DNA from: CAYUIS01 sp964444825
GTDB taxonomy: Bacteria; Chloroflexota; Anaerolineae; B4-G1
NCBI GenBank assembly: GCA_964444825.1
Contig: CAYUIS010000022.1
Coordinates: 1 to 46,967 of the forward strand
DNA: 46,967 nt
Direction of reading: 5' to 3'
Shown here: piece after piece, positions 1 through 9,543 of the stretch
How positions within the stretch are numbered: position 1 is the first letter of the stretch
How the letters are laid out: the number at the start of each line of letters is the position of its first letter
Position numbers and translations under genes: made by a program
The notes under the pieces: generated by a model
The model's input: only the letters and a program-made list of their open reading frames with translations
What the model was told of the DNA's origin: nothing
Database searches by the model: none

Positions 1-190
1 CACGTACGGTGAGTCCCCGCCCACTGTTTCGTCATCCGGGATCAGAAGCTCCAGAGCCTGGGAAGCGTTGTGAGTGTATTTTCTCGGGGACGCGATGGCA
101 TCGTCATGAGGCTCACATGGGTAACAGGGCTCATCCCTTGTCCTGCCCTGGCCTTGATGCGCTCAGGCAAGCTCCACTGTAGCGGTTGGC

Positions 191-403
191 TTAACCAGTG
201 TGCTCCGTAGGATGTACGACAATTTGGGTAACCCGCTTCTCGAACTTACTGCGCGGGAGCATCACGCGCCGCCCACAGCCCAGACAGCACATCCCGATAT
301 CGGCCCCTATGCGGGTCACTTCCCATTCGTACCCACCACAAGGATGGGGCTTGCGCATACGCACCCGATCACCGACGCGTATCTCGAACGGTGTTTTGTG
401 CAT
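191..403 (-). CDS. DUF951 family protein
   Basis: This 70-residue protein matches the DUF951 family along its whole length. Visible family features are the 'VGDRVRMRKPHPCGG' opening, 'WEVTRIGADIG' and a 'CLGCGRRVMLPRSKFEKR' core with a CxxC pair that may bind metal. The family is small, cytoplasmic and of unknown function; its basic, compact character suggests nucleic-acid or ribosome association, but that is inference. The ATG start fits the family N-terminus, although the ribosome binding site is weak. A promoter with 17-bp spacing lies just upstream. It stands alone, with no same-strand partner nearby inside the window. Confidence 0.9.
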   Translation of the reverse strand: MHKTPFEIRVGDRVRMRKPHPCGGYEWEVTRIGADIGMCCLGCGRRVMLPRSKFEKRVTQIVVHPTEHTG

Positions 404-1002
404 AGCTTCTGTTTCCGTCTGTTCTCACGCCCTCAGCGCCCAATTCTAACCGCACCTGCCCAGCTATGCAAGTTGGCTCCGGTGCATAACACAGATTCGT
501 CCGGGACGTACACGGCGGAGCCGCTGGCGCATCGCGGCGGGAATGAGCATCTGATTCCCTGCTCGAAGGGGATTCCTTCGACTGACTCAGGACAGGCTGT
601 CAGATCCCCGTCTGAAGCGTCGTTCTCGCCGCGCAAGGCCGGGGTCTGACGACCCCTGGCGAGCACAGAACCGGTCTAGTATCTATGCCCACGCGACCTA
701 GCAACTCCAGGAGGGCGTGACGTTCCGCGCCACTTTGCGAAAGGGTTGCGTAGGGCAAGCGTTGGCTCAACGAACCCGTCTCGCGCTTTCCTCGGCGCGT
801 TTCCGGTGTGCGAACGGCGGCGCTCCGTCCAGCAGCCCATACAGGGTTGTGGTATGCTGGGATCGCCAGTGTGGACTGGCCCCCAAGCAAACTCCAGCGC
901 CAGGTCCGGACGCAGGGTGATGAGGAGAATGGCCTGGGGAGCAACCAGGGGAGCGCTTGCGCCGTTGCCCTGAGACCACCGTCCGGACCTTGATTAAGTC
1001 CT
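404..1002. other. intergenic stretch without a convincing gene
   Basis: About 600 bases between the DUF951 gene and the next plus-strand gene. Open frames here lack family resemblance, ribosome binding sites and sensible composition. It holds the DUF951 promoter, a dispersed repeat at 574-596 (TCCTTCGAC-N3-CTCAGGACAGG, two mismatches from the copies at 6212 and 9099), and a stem GGGGTC-TGAC-GACCCC near 640 whose role is unknown. Confidence 0.5.
443..471 (-). promoter_or_regulatory. sigma70-type promoter for the DUF951 gene
   Basis: On the minus strand TTGCAT (466-471) is followed after exactly 17 bp by TAGAAT (443-448). This predicts a transcript starting near position 436 with a leader of roughly 30 bases before the DUF951 start codon. 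Both hexamers match the consensus at most positions. Confidence 0.55.
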
Positions 1003-1455
1003 ATGGAAGGCACGACCAGTTGGGTCACGTCCGTCGTAGAATGGCTTGGCAACCTGAGTCTATCGGCAGCACTCTTTGCCTGTCTGGTACTGTGGGGTGG
1101 TTTTATCCTGATCCTCAAGAGTCCGTCCTATCCACCCGATCCTGTGCCCTCAGCCAGTGCCAGGTCCACCGGGACGGAGGATGTGCCCGGTCACGAGCCC
1201 GAGAATCCTACAACGGTCGTAGGGTGGACACCTCAACGAGGGGATGGCGAGCGAGCTCATGCTGGGTTGACCGATCTGTTCCTGTTCTGGCTGCCTATCG
1301 GCCTGGGAGCTATCGCCTGCTGTGCTGGGGTGGCTACCCTGGCCTGGGGACAGGCAAGCCACCCCGCAGCGTGCCGGCGGGCTCTGATCGCCCTCGTACT
1401 GGGTATCGTCCCCTGCTGTCTGTGTGCCTTTTGGTATCTGGTTCTCGCCGTCTAG
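1003..1455 (+). CDS. small membrane protein of unknown function
   Basis: A 150-residue protein that I cannot assign to a family. Three hydrophobic segments are visible, at about residues 17-37, 90-113 and 124-148. They are separated by a polar, proline-rich loop of about 50 residues that probably lies on one side of the membrane. The start is the first ATG of the frame; there is no clear ribosome binding site, so a different start is possible. It lies 34 bases ahead of a second small membrane protein on the same strand, and the two may be co-transcribed. The genes face a convergent secretion ATPase (CpaF type), so a link to a surface structure is possible but unsupported. Confidence 0.55.
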   Translation: MEGTTSWVTSVVEWLGNLSLSAALFACLVLWGGFILILKSPSYPPDPVPSASARSTGTEDVPGHEPENPTTVVGWTPQRGDGERAHAGLTDLFLFWLPIGLGAIACCAGVATLAWGQASHPAACRRALIALVLGIVPCCLCAFWYLVLAV

Positions 1456-1489
1456 TCAACTGCTGTGCCAGTCATGTGGAGCGTCTGAT

Positions 1490-1729
1490 ATGAATCTGAT
1501 CCGTTATCTCGTTCGTGCGACGTGTCTCGTCGTGTCCATGGTCCTACTGCTGATCCTGTTTGTTGGCCCGGCGTATGCTGCTCAGGACGTGGATGTCTTG
1601 ACCGACCCCGTCCATCCGGAAGGTGAACCGGCCGAGGAATCAGCCCTGATCTTTCTGGCGCTCGCCGGTGGTACGGCGATGCTGGCTGGGGGAATGTGGA
1701 TGGAAAAGCTCCGAGATATGCTCTCTTGA
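1490..1729 (+). CDS. small exported or membrane-anchored protein
   Basis: A 79-residue protein starting at the ATG of 'MNLIRYLVRATCL'. Residues 1-31 form a signal-peptide-like segment with a basic start, a long hydrophobic core and an 'AYAA' cleavage-like site. A short acidic stretch follows (about residues 32-50), then a second hydrophobic helix rich in Ala and Gly (about 51-70). I chose this start over the upstream GTG-type frame start because the signal peptide begins exactly here. No family recognised. It follows the 150-residue membrane protein closely and is ended by a perfect hairpin at 1770-1793. Confidence 0.55.
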   Translation: MNLIRYLVRATCLVVSMVLLLILFVGPAYAAQDVDVLTDPVHPEGEPAEESALIFLALAGGTAMLAGGMWMEKLRDMLS

Positions 1730-1769
1730 CAGTGAAAGACCCGCCCAGGGTCTGTGCCAGGGAATGGAA

Positions 1770-1793
1770 AAGCGACGGGGATTCCCGTCGCTT
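1770..1793. terminator. bidirectional terminator hairpin between convergent genes
   Basis: A perfect 10-bp inverted repeat, AAGCGACGGG - GATT - CCCGTCGCTT, sits between the plus-strand membrane gene and the minus-strand CpaF gene. On the minus strand it is followed by TTTT; on the plus strand the tail is only TTCTCT. It can serve both converging transcripts. Confidence 0.7.
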
Positions 1794-1857
1794 CTCTATG
1801 CAACATGGTCGCCGCGGTATTGTCGCCGCGACAATATCGCCAGCGTCCGCCTCCAGG

Positions 1858-3345
<1,488 letters not shown>

Positions 3346-3390
3346 ATCTCGTCCTCCTTGCATAACAAACGAAACGGCGGACGGCCACGC

Positions 3391-3987
3391 CTAGCTGACG
3401 CGAGAGCCCATCGCCGTCAGCGCAGCGGTGGCCACGTCACACAGCAGCGATAGCATCGTCACATCCGACTTGCTAAATTTCTGCGGTTCCTTGTTGAGCA
3501 GTTCGATGACGCCGACCGGTCTGCCCTGCCACATAACCGGCGCGCATATGAGGGAGCGGGTGAGGAAGGAGAACTCGTCATCAACCTCCGACGAGAAGCG
3601 CCAGTCCTGTCGGGGCTCGTTGACGGTCACGGCCTCGCCGTTTTCCATCGCCCAACCCGCAACGCCCTGGTCGCGCTTGATGCGGAGGCCAATCAGCCTC
3701 TTTTCAAGCATCCCGTGGACGAGCGTAAAGACCAGCTCGTCCGTTTTGGGATCAAGGTGGGCAAACGAGCCGTCGCTGGCGCCGACGACCCGCATCGTGT
3801 CCACGAGACACTGGTCGAAGGCGCTCAGGGGGCTTTTCTCGCTCGACATTCTGTCGGCCGCCCGGTGAAGCTCGCCCATCGTATCGATGTAGCGCTGCAG
3901 CAGCTCGATCTGTTCCTGCAGCGCCTTGTTCTCCTTCTGCAAGCGGGCGCTTTCCATCTGCAGGAATCGCATCGCCTGTGTGCTCAT
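3391..3987 (-). CDS. GAF-domain protein with N-terminal coiled coil
   Basis: A 198-residue cytoplasmic protein. Residues 5-45 form a coiled coil rich in Glu, Gln and Leu ('ESARLQKENKALQEQIELLQ'). A GAF domain follows, covering about residues 55-195, with typical elements 'DQGVAGWAMENGEAVTVNEP' and 'SLICAPVMWQGRPVGVIELL'. GAF domains bind small ligands or mediate dimer signalling. There is no output domain, so it probably works through a partner. The start has a good AGGAGG site. It is followed after 45 bases by the CpaF-type ATPase and may regulate pilus or secretion activity; that role is inferred from adjacency only. Confidence 0.85.
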   Translation of the reverse strand: MSTQAMRFLQMESARLQKENKALQEQIELLQRYIDTMGELHRAADRMSSEKSPLSAFDQCLVDTMRVVGASDGSFAHLDPKTDELVFTLVHGMLEKRLIGLRIKRDQGVAGWAMENGEAVTVNEPRQDWRFSSEVDDEFSFLTRSLICAPVMWQGRPVGVIELLNKEPQKFSKSDVTMLSLLCDVATAALTAMGSRVS

Positions 3988-4030
3988 CGCAGCCTCCTAC
4001 TCCGAGTGTCCGTGCCTCCGCCCCCTCTCA

Positions 4031-4238
4031 AGAATCTATCCGTAAACTCGCTCAAACCCCCGTCTCGGGGGTGGCTTCTGCCCCCGAGGACGGGGGCTAG
4101 AGCGAGNNNNNNNNNNNNNNNNNNNNNNNNNNNNNNNNNNNNNNNNNNNNNNNNNNNNNNNNNNNNNNNNNNNNNNNNNNNNNNNNNNNNNNNNNNNNNN
4201 NNNNNNGCCCCCGAGGACGGGGGCTAGAGCGAGTTTAC
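4031..4238. repeat. dispersed GC-rich hairpin element, copy 1 (interrupted by gap)
   Basis: The left arm (from 4042: GTAAACTCGCTC, then ACCCCCGTCTCGGGGG) pairs with a right arm (CCCCCGAGGACGGGGGC, then GAGCGAGTTTAC, ending at 4238). The right arm occurs twice, on each side of the 100-N gap (4080-4106 and 4207-4233), so the true element is probably about 75 bases. It is preceded by AGAATCTATCCG, which also precedes copy 2 at 21881. Arm differences between copies are largely compensated. Confidence 0.75.
4107..4206. other. 100-N scaffold gap inside hairpin element
   Basis: Exactly 100 N with the same 27-base sequence on both sides. The assembler probably broke at the palindrome, so little or no real sequence may be missing. 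Confidence 0.85.
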
Positions 4239-4284
4239 CAAGTATACACCGATTCGACCGTTTCGCGCAAATACGATTTCCAGG

Positions 4285-5670
4285 CTACAACTGTCCCGAT
4301 TCATCCCAGTCCGCCAGCAACTGCTGGTACGCCGGGTCCTCGTATCGCTCCAAAAGGAACCAGGGGGCGTAGGAGGGCAGCGCGGCCCCCGTCATGTGGG
4401 CGGCCAGGAGCTCCCCTGCGGCGCAGGCGGCCATGATCCCAAAGCCCGAGAGCGCCCCAATGATGGTCGCGCCCTCGACGGGCAGCGGTCCGATCAGGGG
4501 CCGGTTCTCCTGCGTTTTGGCATAGTACCCCCCGTCAACCACCGGCTTGGGGAATCTGTCGAGATAACCCCGGAGGTTGGGGACCATGCGCGAAAGACCC
4601 CGCAGGACCACCTCGGGGTAGTGTTTGTCGTGCGGAGGCAGCGGCACGACCGGCTCCAGGGTCTGGACGTCGTACGTCCACAGCACGAGCTGGATGGGCG
4701 AATCGGCGCCACCCTCGGGGTGGCCGTGGGGGCCGTGGGGGAACGGTTCCAGCAGCCACCGGGTCTCCCCCGACCCGCTCAACACCGCCCGTTCCTCCTC
4801 CGACCAGGGCAGCATCTGGGGGTCGGTCCAATAGTACAGCGGCGCGCTGTAGGGCACCGCGTTTAGATGGTCGCTGAAGGCGATCTTGGGGTGCAACTCG
4901 CACACGACCGGCAGGTCGACGCCCACCATCTGCCCCACCTGCCTCACGAACGGCCCGGCGGCGTTGACAAAGCTGCCGGTCGCGATGGTGGAAGAACCCG
5001 CCTCGTCGCTCAGGTGCACAGCCTGCACCCGGCCGCCCTTGACCGCCACGCCCTCGACGCGAGCGCACAGGAGCCTGGCCCCTCGGGCGCGGGCCTGCTC
5101 CAGCATGAACATTCCCAACTGCTGCGCGCTCATCCAACCGCAGCGCCGCACGTGTAACGCTGCCACCACGTCCTCGGTGAGGAACGGAAAGTGGCGCCGG
5201 ATCAGGTCCGGGTCGAGCATCAGATCGGCGCCGGTGGGCAGATCCTCAAAGCCGTGGGCCGGGGCCGGCACGTACTCTGGATCGCCCGGGCCGCCGGTGT
5301 GGACGCGCAGCTCGCCCGCTCCCAGCGCGCACGGCTCCTCGGCGGCCCGGTAAAAGTCCGGAATGCGGTCCGGGTCGCCGGTGACAAAGAGATAACCCCG
5401 CCGGTTGAGGTTGATCCGATTGTCCGTCTCGTGGGCCAGCGCCTCCAGGAGGTCGATCGACCGGTTCGTCAGGCTGACCATACCGTCCCCGGGCCCAGGC
5501 CACCAATTGCGGTAGCACTCGGTCGACTTGTCGCTGGTCAGGCTGAGGGGCGGGCGCTCGTCCACCAGCACCACGTCCTCCACCCCCTGCCGCACGGCCA
5601 GGTGGTAGGCCGCGCTGATCCCGGCGATCCCAGCGCCGCAGATGACGACCTCAGCGGTTGAAGGTGCCAT
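4285..5670 (-). CDS. FAD-dependent oxidoreductase, DAO (glycine/D-amino acid oxidase) family
   Basis: A 461-residue flavoenzyme. The N-terminal dinucleotide-binding motif 'VVICGAGIAGISAAYHLA' binds FAD, followed by an acidic residue at the end of the second strand ('VVLVDERPP'). The C-terminal 'YYAKTQENRPLIGPLPVEG' with a following Gly-rich helix ('ALSGFGIMAACAAGELLA') is the usual DAO-family FAD-closing segment. Members oxidise amines such as sarcosine, glycine or D-amino acids; the substrate here cannot be read. The start is the ATG at 5670, behind AAAGGAGAGG. It lies 140 bases downstream of the protease-STAND gene on the same strand, separated by a repeat, so membership of that module is doubtful. 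Confidence 0.85.
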   Translation of the reverse strand: MAPSTAEVVICGAGIAGISAAYHLAVRQGVEDVVLVDERPPLSLTSDKSTECYRNWWPGPGDGMVSLTNRSIDLLEALAHETDNRINLNRRGYLFVTGDPDRIPDFYRAAEEPCALGAGELRVHTGGPGDPEYVPAPAHGFEDLPTGADLMLDPDLIRRHFPFLTEDVVAALHVRRCGWMSAQQLGMFMLEQARARGARLLCARVEGVAVKGGRVQAVHLSDEAGSSTIATGSFVNAAGPFVRQVGQMVGVDLPVVCELHPKIAFSDHLNAVPYSAPLYYWTDPQMLPWSEEERAVLSGSGETRWLLEPFPHGPHGHPEGGADSPIQLVLWTYDVQTLEPVVPLPPHDKHYPEVVLRGLSRMVPNLRGYLDRFPKPVVDGGYYAKTQENRPLIGPLPVEGATIIGALSGFGIMAACAAGELLAAHMTGAALPSYAPWFLLERYEDPAYQQLLADWDESGQL

Positions 5671-5701
5671 TACCTCTCCTTTGACTGACAAATCTTTACC
5701 G

Positions 5702-5776
5702 GGACGCAGATCAACGCAGATGGACGCTGACTTGAGATAAAACCCAAAGGTCTGCGTTTTTCTGCGTTCGTCTGCG
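5702..5776. repeat. imperfect inverted repeat with ACGCAGAT units
   Basis: Units ACGCAGATCAACGCAGATGG on the left and TCTGCGT...TCTGCGTTCGTCTGCGTCC on the right form an imperfect hairpin of about 75 bases between the FAD oxidoreductase and STAND genes. It resembles a dispersed intergenic repeat; no second full copy was seen in this window. Confidence 0.55.
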
Positions 5777-5810
5777 TCCGATGCTATGTCTCATTCGACC
5801 GGTGAGCGCG

Positions 5811-8800
5811 CTAGTTCGCCGCCGCCAGCACCTCCGCCGCGTCCACCTGGCCCCAGTGGTAGCCCATACCGGCGCTCATCTGGTGGGCGCGCTCCGCCTC
5901 CTCCCGGGCGCGAGCGGCGTCACCTGCCGCCAGGTGCGCCCAGGCGAGCGCCACGCGGACGTCCGCTTCGTATCGGCGGTAGCCGCCGTCGACGGCGTAG
6001 CCCAGGGCCTCGTTCAGGTCGTTAAAGGCTGCGGAGGCGGAGACGGAGACGGAGACTTCGGGAGTTTGGGAAACTCCCGAAGTCTGGAAGGCGCAGCGCG
6101 CGGCCCAGCGCCCTCGGGCCAGCAGCGCCTCGATCAGTGCCGGGCGATAGGTGATGGCGCGCGCGATCCTGAGCGCCTCGTCGTAATGGGCGCGGGCGCT
6201 CCGGTGGCCGGCCTGTCCTGAGCCTGTCGAAGGATCGGCGTCCAGGTCGCCCAGGACGCGATGGCACATACTGACTAAGAAGAGCCAACGATTCCGTTCG
6301 CAGTACTCCAGGTTCGCCTCGGTGACGCGCCGGGCGTAGCCGGCCTGACCGGCGCGCTGCAGGTGGTCGGCGTGCCGGATGCCGCCTATTCTGGACAGGT
6401 ATTGTCTGCCCGGTACGGTCTCCCGCTCCAGCGCCTCGGCCTGCTGGAAGGCCGCGGATGCTGTGTCCAGATCCCCGCGCAGGTGGGCGGCCCACGCCCG
6501 GTAGGCCAGCGAATCGCGCTCATCCCGCTTGTTCTCCGCGCGGCGGGCCAGAGCCAGCGCCTCGCGGGCGGCCTCCGCGCTCCACTCCAGCGCGCCGAGA
6601 TAAGCGTGCAGCCCCGCCAGGTTCCGGTAGCCGATGCTGGCGTTGTGCCAGTCTTCCGCGTCGATATTGCGAGCAACATATCGCTCATAGAACGGCGCCG
6701 CCTCGCCCAAGCGCCCCAGGCTCATCAGGCAGAGGCCAACTTCGTTCAGGATCCAGCTTTTGGCACTCGGTTTGCTCACCTGCGGCTCGTTCTCACCGGA
6801 GGTGTCGCCGCCGGGGAAGAATTCAAACATAAGAGCCAAATCGGTTTCATAAGCACCCAGTTGATGCCCAATGACAAACCGCCGTTGATCAACACGGTCC
6901 ATATGGATACGATACGCCTCATCATACGCTCCGGCGCGGCAGGCGTGGTGCACCACCTCGATCAGGGGGGCCAGGTCGTCCAGTGTGGGGTAGGTGGGCG
7001 TGTCCCCCGCCATCTCCAGGTAATAGTCCTTGATGCGCGTGTGGGCGTCCTGCTGGCTCGCGCGCTCCCCGGCGGTCAGCAGGGCCAGGTAGTGGTTGCG
7101 CACCAGCCGGTAGGCCACCAGCCGCCGCACCAGCGCCTCGAACGCCGCGTCGTCCAAGGCGGCGATGGGCCCAAAGACCTCAAAGGTTTCCGAAACCTTT
7201 GAGGTCTGGCGGAACACCTTTCCAAGCGCCGATCCGTGCACCGGCGTGCGGAAGGCGCTGAACAGGGTCAGAAAGGCCCGCTCGGCCTCGCCCAGGTGTT
7301 CGTCGTAGCGGCGCAGGACGCGGTGTACCCGCTCGTACCGGGGCTCCTCGGCCATCGGCGGGGGGATCTCGTCTATCCTGGCCACGTCACCCCCGTGCCG
7401 GTCAGCCAGGTAGCCGCCCAGCAGGCTCAGCGTCAGCGCGTGGCCGTCCCAATCGGCCACCACCCGGTCCACGTCCTCGCCGGCGCCCGTGACCCCCACC
7501 TCCCGCAGCAGCGCCCGTCCATCGGCGGGGCTGAGGCGGGTCACGTCCCGGTGGACGTAGGTGGTGTAATCCATCAGGTCGAGCANNNNNNNNNNNNNNN
7601 NNNNNNNNNNNNNNNNNNNNNNNNNNNNNNNNNNNNNNNNNNNNNNNNNNNNNNNNNNNNNNNNNNNNNNNNNNNNNNNNNNNNNCTGAGGCGGGTCACG
7701 TCCCGGTGGACGTAGGTGGTGTAATCCATCAGGTCGAGCACCGGCGCGCGGCTGGTGATCAGGCAGAAGGACCCGTGTCCCGGCGCGGCCAGGTACGCCA
7801 GGAACTCGCGCAGGTCGCCGCTCTGCAGCAGGCCGTACTGATCCCCCTCCTGGTGCTGCATCACCTCCAGCCCGTCCAGGACGAAGAGCGTGCGCCCCGC
7901 GCCCAGCATGGCGCCGACCACCTGCGCCCGGACGTTGGATGACCGCACCCGGCGCGCCAAAGGCTCGCCGCCCATATAGGTCAGCGCCGCCTCAAAGAAC
8001 TCGTCCACGCTGGGCCGGGTGTAAAAGCCCCACCAGAACAGACCGTCGGGCTGAAGCCGGGATGGGTCCGCCAGCAATTCGTCCAGCCACCGGCGGGCCA
8101 GGCTGCTCTTCCCCTCGCCGCCAAAGCCGATCAGACCGGTCACGCGCCGCTCCGGGTCGGCCCAGTCGCGGCTGATGGCCGCCAGCAGGTCCTCCCGCCC
8201 GACCCACTCGTCCAGCGGGGCGGGGGCGTCCTTCAGTTCGACGCCCAGGTCGGCCGCCACCGCTGCCTGTGCCGCCTCGACGTCGGTCCTGGGCTGGGGG
8301 GCGGCCCCCTTCTGCAGGGGTTCGTCGCGCATGGGCAGGTTGAGCGGCTCCAGGCTCAGCACGCGGGCATTGACCGCCCAGGCGGTGTCCCGGTCCTTGG
8401 TCGAGAGGTCGGGGAACCAGGTCTCGGAGACGATGCCCACCACCAGGTTGCGCTCGATGTCCAAGACCACTGCCCCGCTCATACCTGGCGCAATGTTCTG
8501 CGATTCCAGTTGCACCGGGTCAGCTTGCAGGCAAAGCCCCTCTGGGCACTCTACGCAGCCCAGGATCCGTCCGTGGGCAAGGCCGGCGTGGTACTTGCCC
8601 AGATAGCGATAACCATAACTGCGGAAACCGTTGTCTTCCGATAGCTCCGCCTTACCCAGCTCAGCGACCTGCTCCGGCGCCAGCGGCGCCGCCCCGCCCG
8701 CCAGTTGGAGCAGCACCACGTCGTCGTCGTAGTGCTGGGGGAAGCAGGCCGCCACCGTCGCCTGCCGCTCCTTGACCTCGTCACCACGGGCCTGGGGGAA

Positions 8801-8995
8801 ATAGACCCCCACCTCTGACCCGCCCGCGTCGCGGGGGTGCACGCCCAGCGCCGCCTCCACGACGTGGGCGCAGGTCACCACCTTGCCGTCGGTCGAGACG
8901 GCGACCCCCGTGCCGACGATACCATCGTCGGACGGGCGGCGGATCTGGACCGTAAAGTCGCGCAAGTTCTGGAGTCGAACGGCTCGCTCGCTCAT
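5811..8995 (-). CDS. trypsin-like protease / STAND NTPase / TPR protein (split by scaffold gap)
   Basis: One gene interrupted by an artificial gap. Removing the 100 N and one copy of the duplicated 55 bases gives an in-frame protein of 1009 residues. Residues 1-225 are a trypsin-like serine protease with an apparent triad: His44 ('TCAHVV'), Asp92 ('DDVVLLQL') and Ser173 ('GMSGAVV'). Residues 260-470 are a STAND/NB-ARC-type NTPase: Walker A 'GFGGEGKSS' (290-298), Walker B 'TLFVLDGLE' (Asp374) and 'LITSR'. The rest (about 560-1000) is tetratricopeptide-type helical repeats, the likely sensor. STAND proteins oligomerise on ligand binding and activate the fused effector, here a protease. The start has GGAG shortly before the ATG. 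The Trypco1 gene lies 200 bases upstream. Three repeat elements are inserted in frame (residues 545-555, 869-878 and 919-929). A defence or programmed-death role is inferred. Confidence 0.88.
6053..6085. repeat. perfect 33-bp palindrome inside the STAND gene, copy A
   Basis: AGACTTCGGGAGTTT (6053-6067), loop GGG, then its exact reverse complement (6071-6085). It is 11 codons long and read in frame as QTSGVSQTPEV (residues 919-929). It shares arm length, loop length and the AGAC-TC-...-G-TTT scaffold with the palindrome at 7175. Confidence 0.9.
6212..6234 (-). repeat. 23-bp dispersed repeat inserted in frame in the STAND gene
   Basis: Identical over 23 bases to 9099-9121 in the intergenic region upstream of the same gene, and two mismatches from 574-596 on the other strand. 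The core is CTGAGCCTGTCGAAGGA. In the STAND protein it is read as PSTGSGQA within residues 869-878, between two TPR helices. Confidence 0.85.
7175..7207. repeat. perfect 33-bp palindrome inside the STAND gene, copy B
   Basis: AGACCTCAAAGGTTT (7175-7189), loop CCG, then its exact reverse complement (7193-7207). It is read in frame as QTSKVSETFEV (residues 545-555), matching copy A in peptide frame and architecture. Base differences between copies occur in complementary pairs. Confidence 0.9.
7586..7685. other. 100-N scaffold gap, artificial (identical 55-base flanks)
   Basis: Bases 7531-7585 and 7686-7740 are identical over 55 positions. This is the signature of two contigs overlapping by an assembly k-mer that were scaffolded instead of joined. 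Joining them restores a single 3030-base coding frame. Confidence 0.93.
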
Positions 8996-9084
8996 CCTTC
9001 TCCCCCTATTCCCAAGGCCAGGGTCCTACGCTGGAAAAGCCCTCCCTATCCCCGAGTACTTTGTGAGGATAAAGACGATGGATC

Positions 9085-9172
9085 GTCATCCCGAGCAGCC
9101 TGTCCTGAGCCTGTCGAAGGAAAGCGAGGGATCTCGACGCGAGATTCTTCGCTCCGCTCAGAATGACGGGTC
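9085..9172. repeat. dispersed repeat between Trypco1 and STAND genes
   Basis: The outer ends CGTCATCCCGAGC and GCTCAGAATGACG are an imperfect inverted repeat. Inside are the 23-bp repeat (9099-9121) and GATTCTTCGCTCCGCTCAG, whose ends resemble the arms of the element at 36673. It occupies most of the 200-base gap between two genes that otherwise look co-transcribed. Confidence 0.7.
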
Positions 9173-9195
9173 ACAAAACCCGACTTGACCAGGGC

Positions 9196-9543
9196 CTAGC
9201 CCTCAGCCCTCGACGCCTTGGGCCGCTCCCACGTCAGCACGACCTTGAACCCGGCCTCGGTGCTGGCCTTGGCGATGTAGGCCCCCGCCTCGGCGTCGAG
9301 CTTGAGCCCGAACTCGAGCTCCACCTTGTCCGGCTTGTCCGCGACCTTGTCGACGGCGTCGGTGACGCGCTTGGCCATCTGGCGGATGGTGCTCATCGCC
9401 CGATCCAGCGCCAGGGCGGATTTGCCGGCCAGCTCCTCCGGCGCCAGTGATAGCGACACCTGCCGCACGCCGGGCCGCGGCGTGAACTCGACCAGGATCG
9501 GTAGTTCCTCGCCCGCATCCAAATCAATCGTAAACTCGCTCAT
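9196..9543 (-). CDS. Trypco1 (trypsin-co-occurring domain, CU044_2847-type) protein
   Basis: A 115-residue protein that I recognise as the Trypco1/CU044_2847 family: a short beta-rich N-terminus ('LVEFTPRPGVRQVSL'), a central helix with 'ALDRAMSTIRQMAKRVTDAV' and a beta-rich C-terminus ('KVELEFGLKLDAEAGAYIAK', 'FKVVLTWERP'). The family was named because it sits beside or is fused to trypsin-like proteases in NTP-dependent conflict systems, and a trypsin-STAND gene follows here. Its exact role (adaptor, activator or protease target) is not established. The start is the ATG at 9543, preceded by GGGAGG and overlapping the end of the HAD gene by 20 bases; the longer frame would add a low-complexity Arg-rich extension and is rejected. 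Confidence 0.82.
   Translation of the reverse strand: MSEFTIDLDAGEELPILVEFTPRPGVRQVSLSLAPEELAGKSALALDRAMSTIRQMAKRVTDAVDKVADKPDKVELEFGLKLDAEAGAYIAKASTEAGFKVVLTWERPKASRAEG

Noticed and set aside
1..190. Short frames downstream of the DUF951 gene
   Set aside because: None has a ribosome binding site or family resemblance; I see nothing supportable in this stretch.
600..1118. Long minus-strand open frame of 172 codons
   Set aside because: Overlaps the plus-strand membrane gene and a repeat, shows no domain pattern, has an Arg/Pro/Ser-rich GC-driven composition, and lacks a ribosome binding site.
5811..7574. Separate 587-residue TPR protein gene
   Set aside because: Its apparent start is only the first Met after the scaffold gap; the duplicated 55 bases show that it continues the upstream protease-STAND gene.
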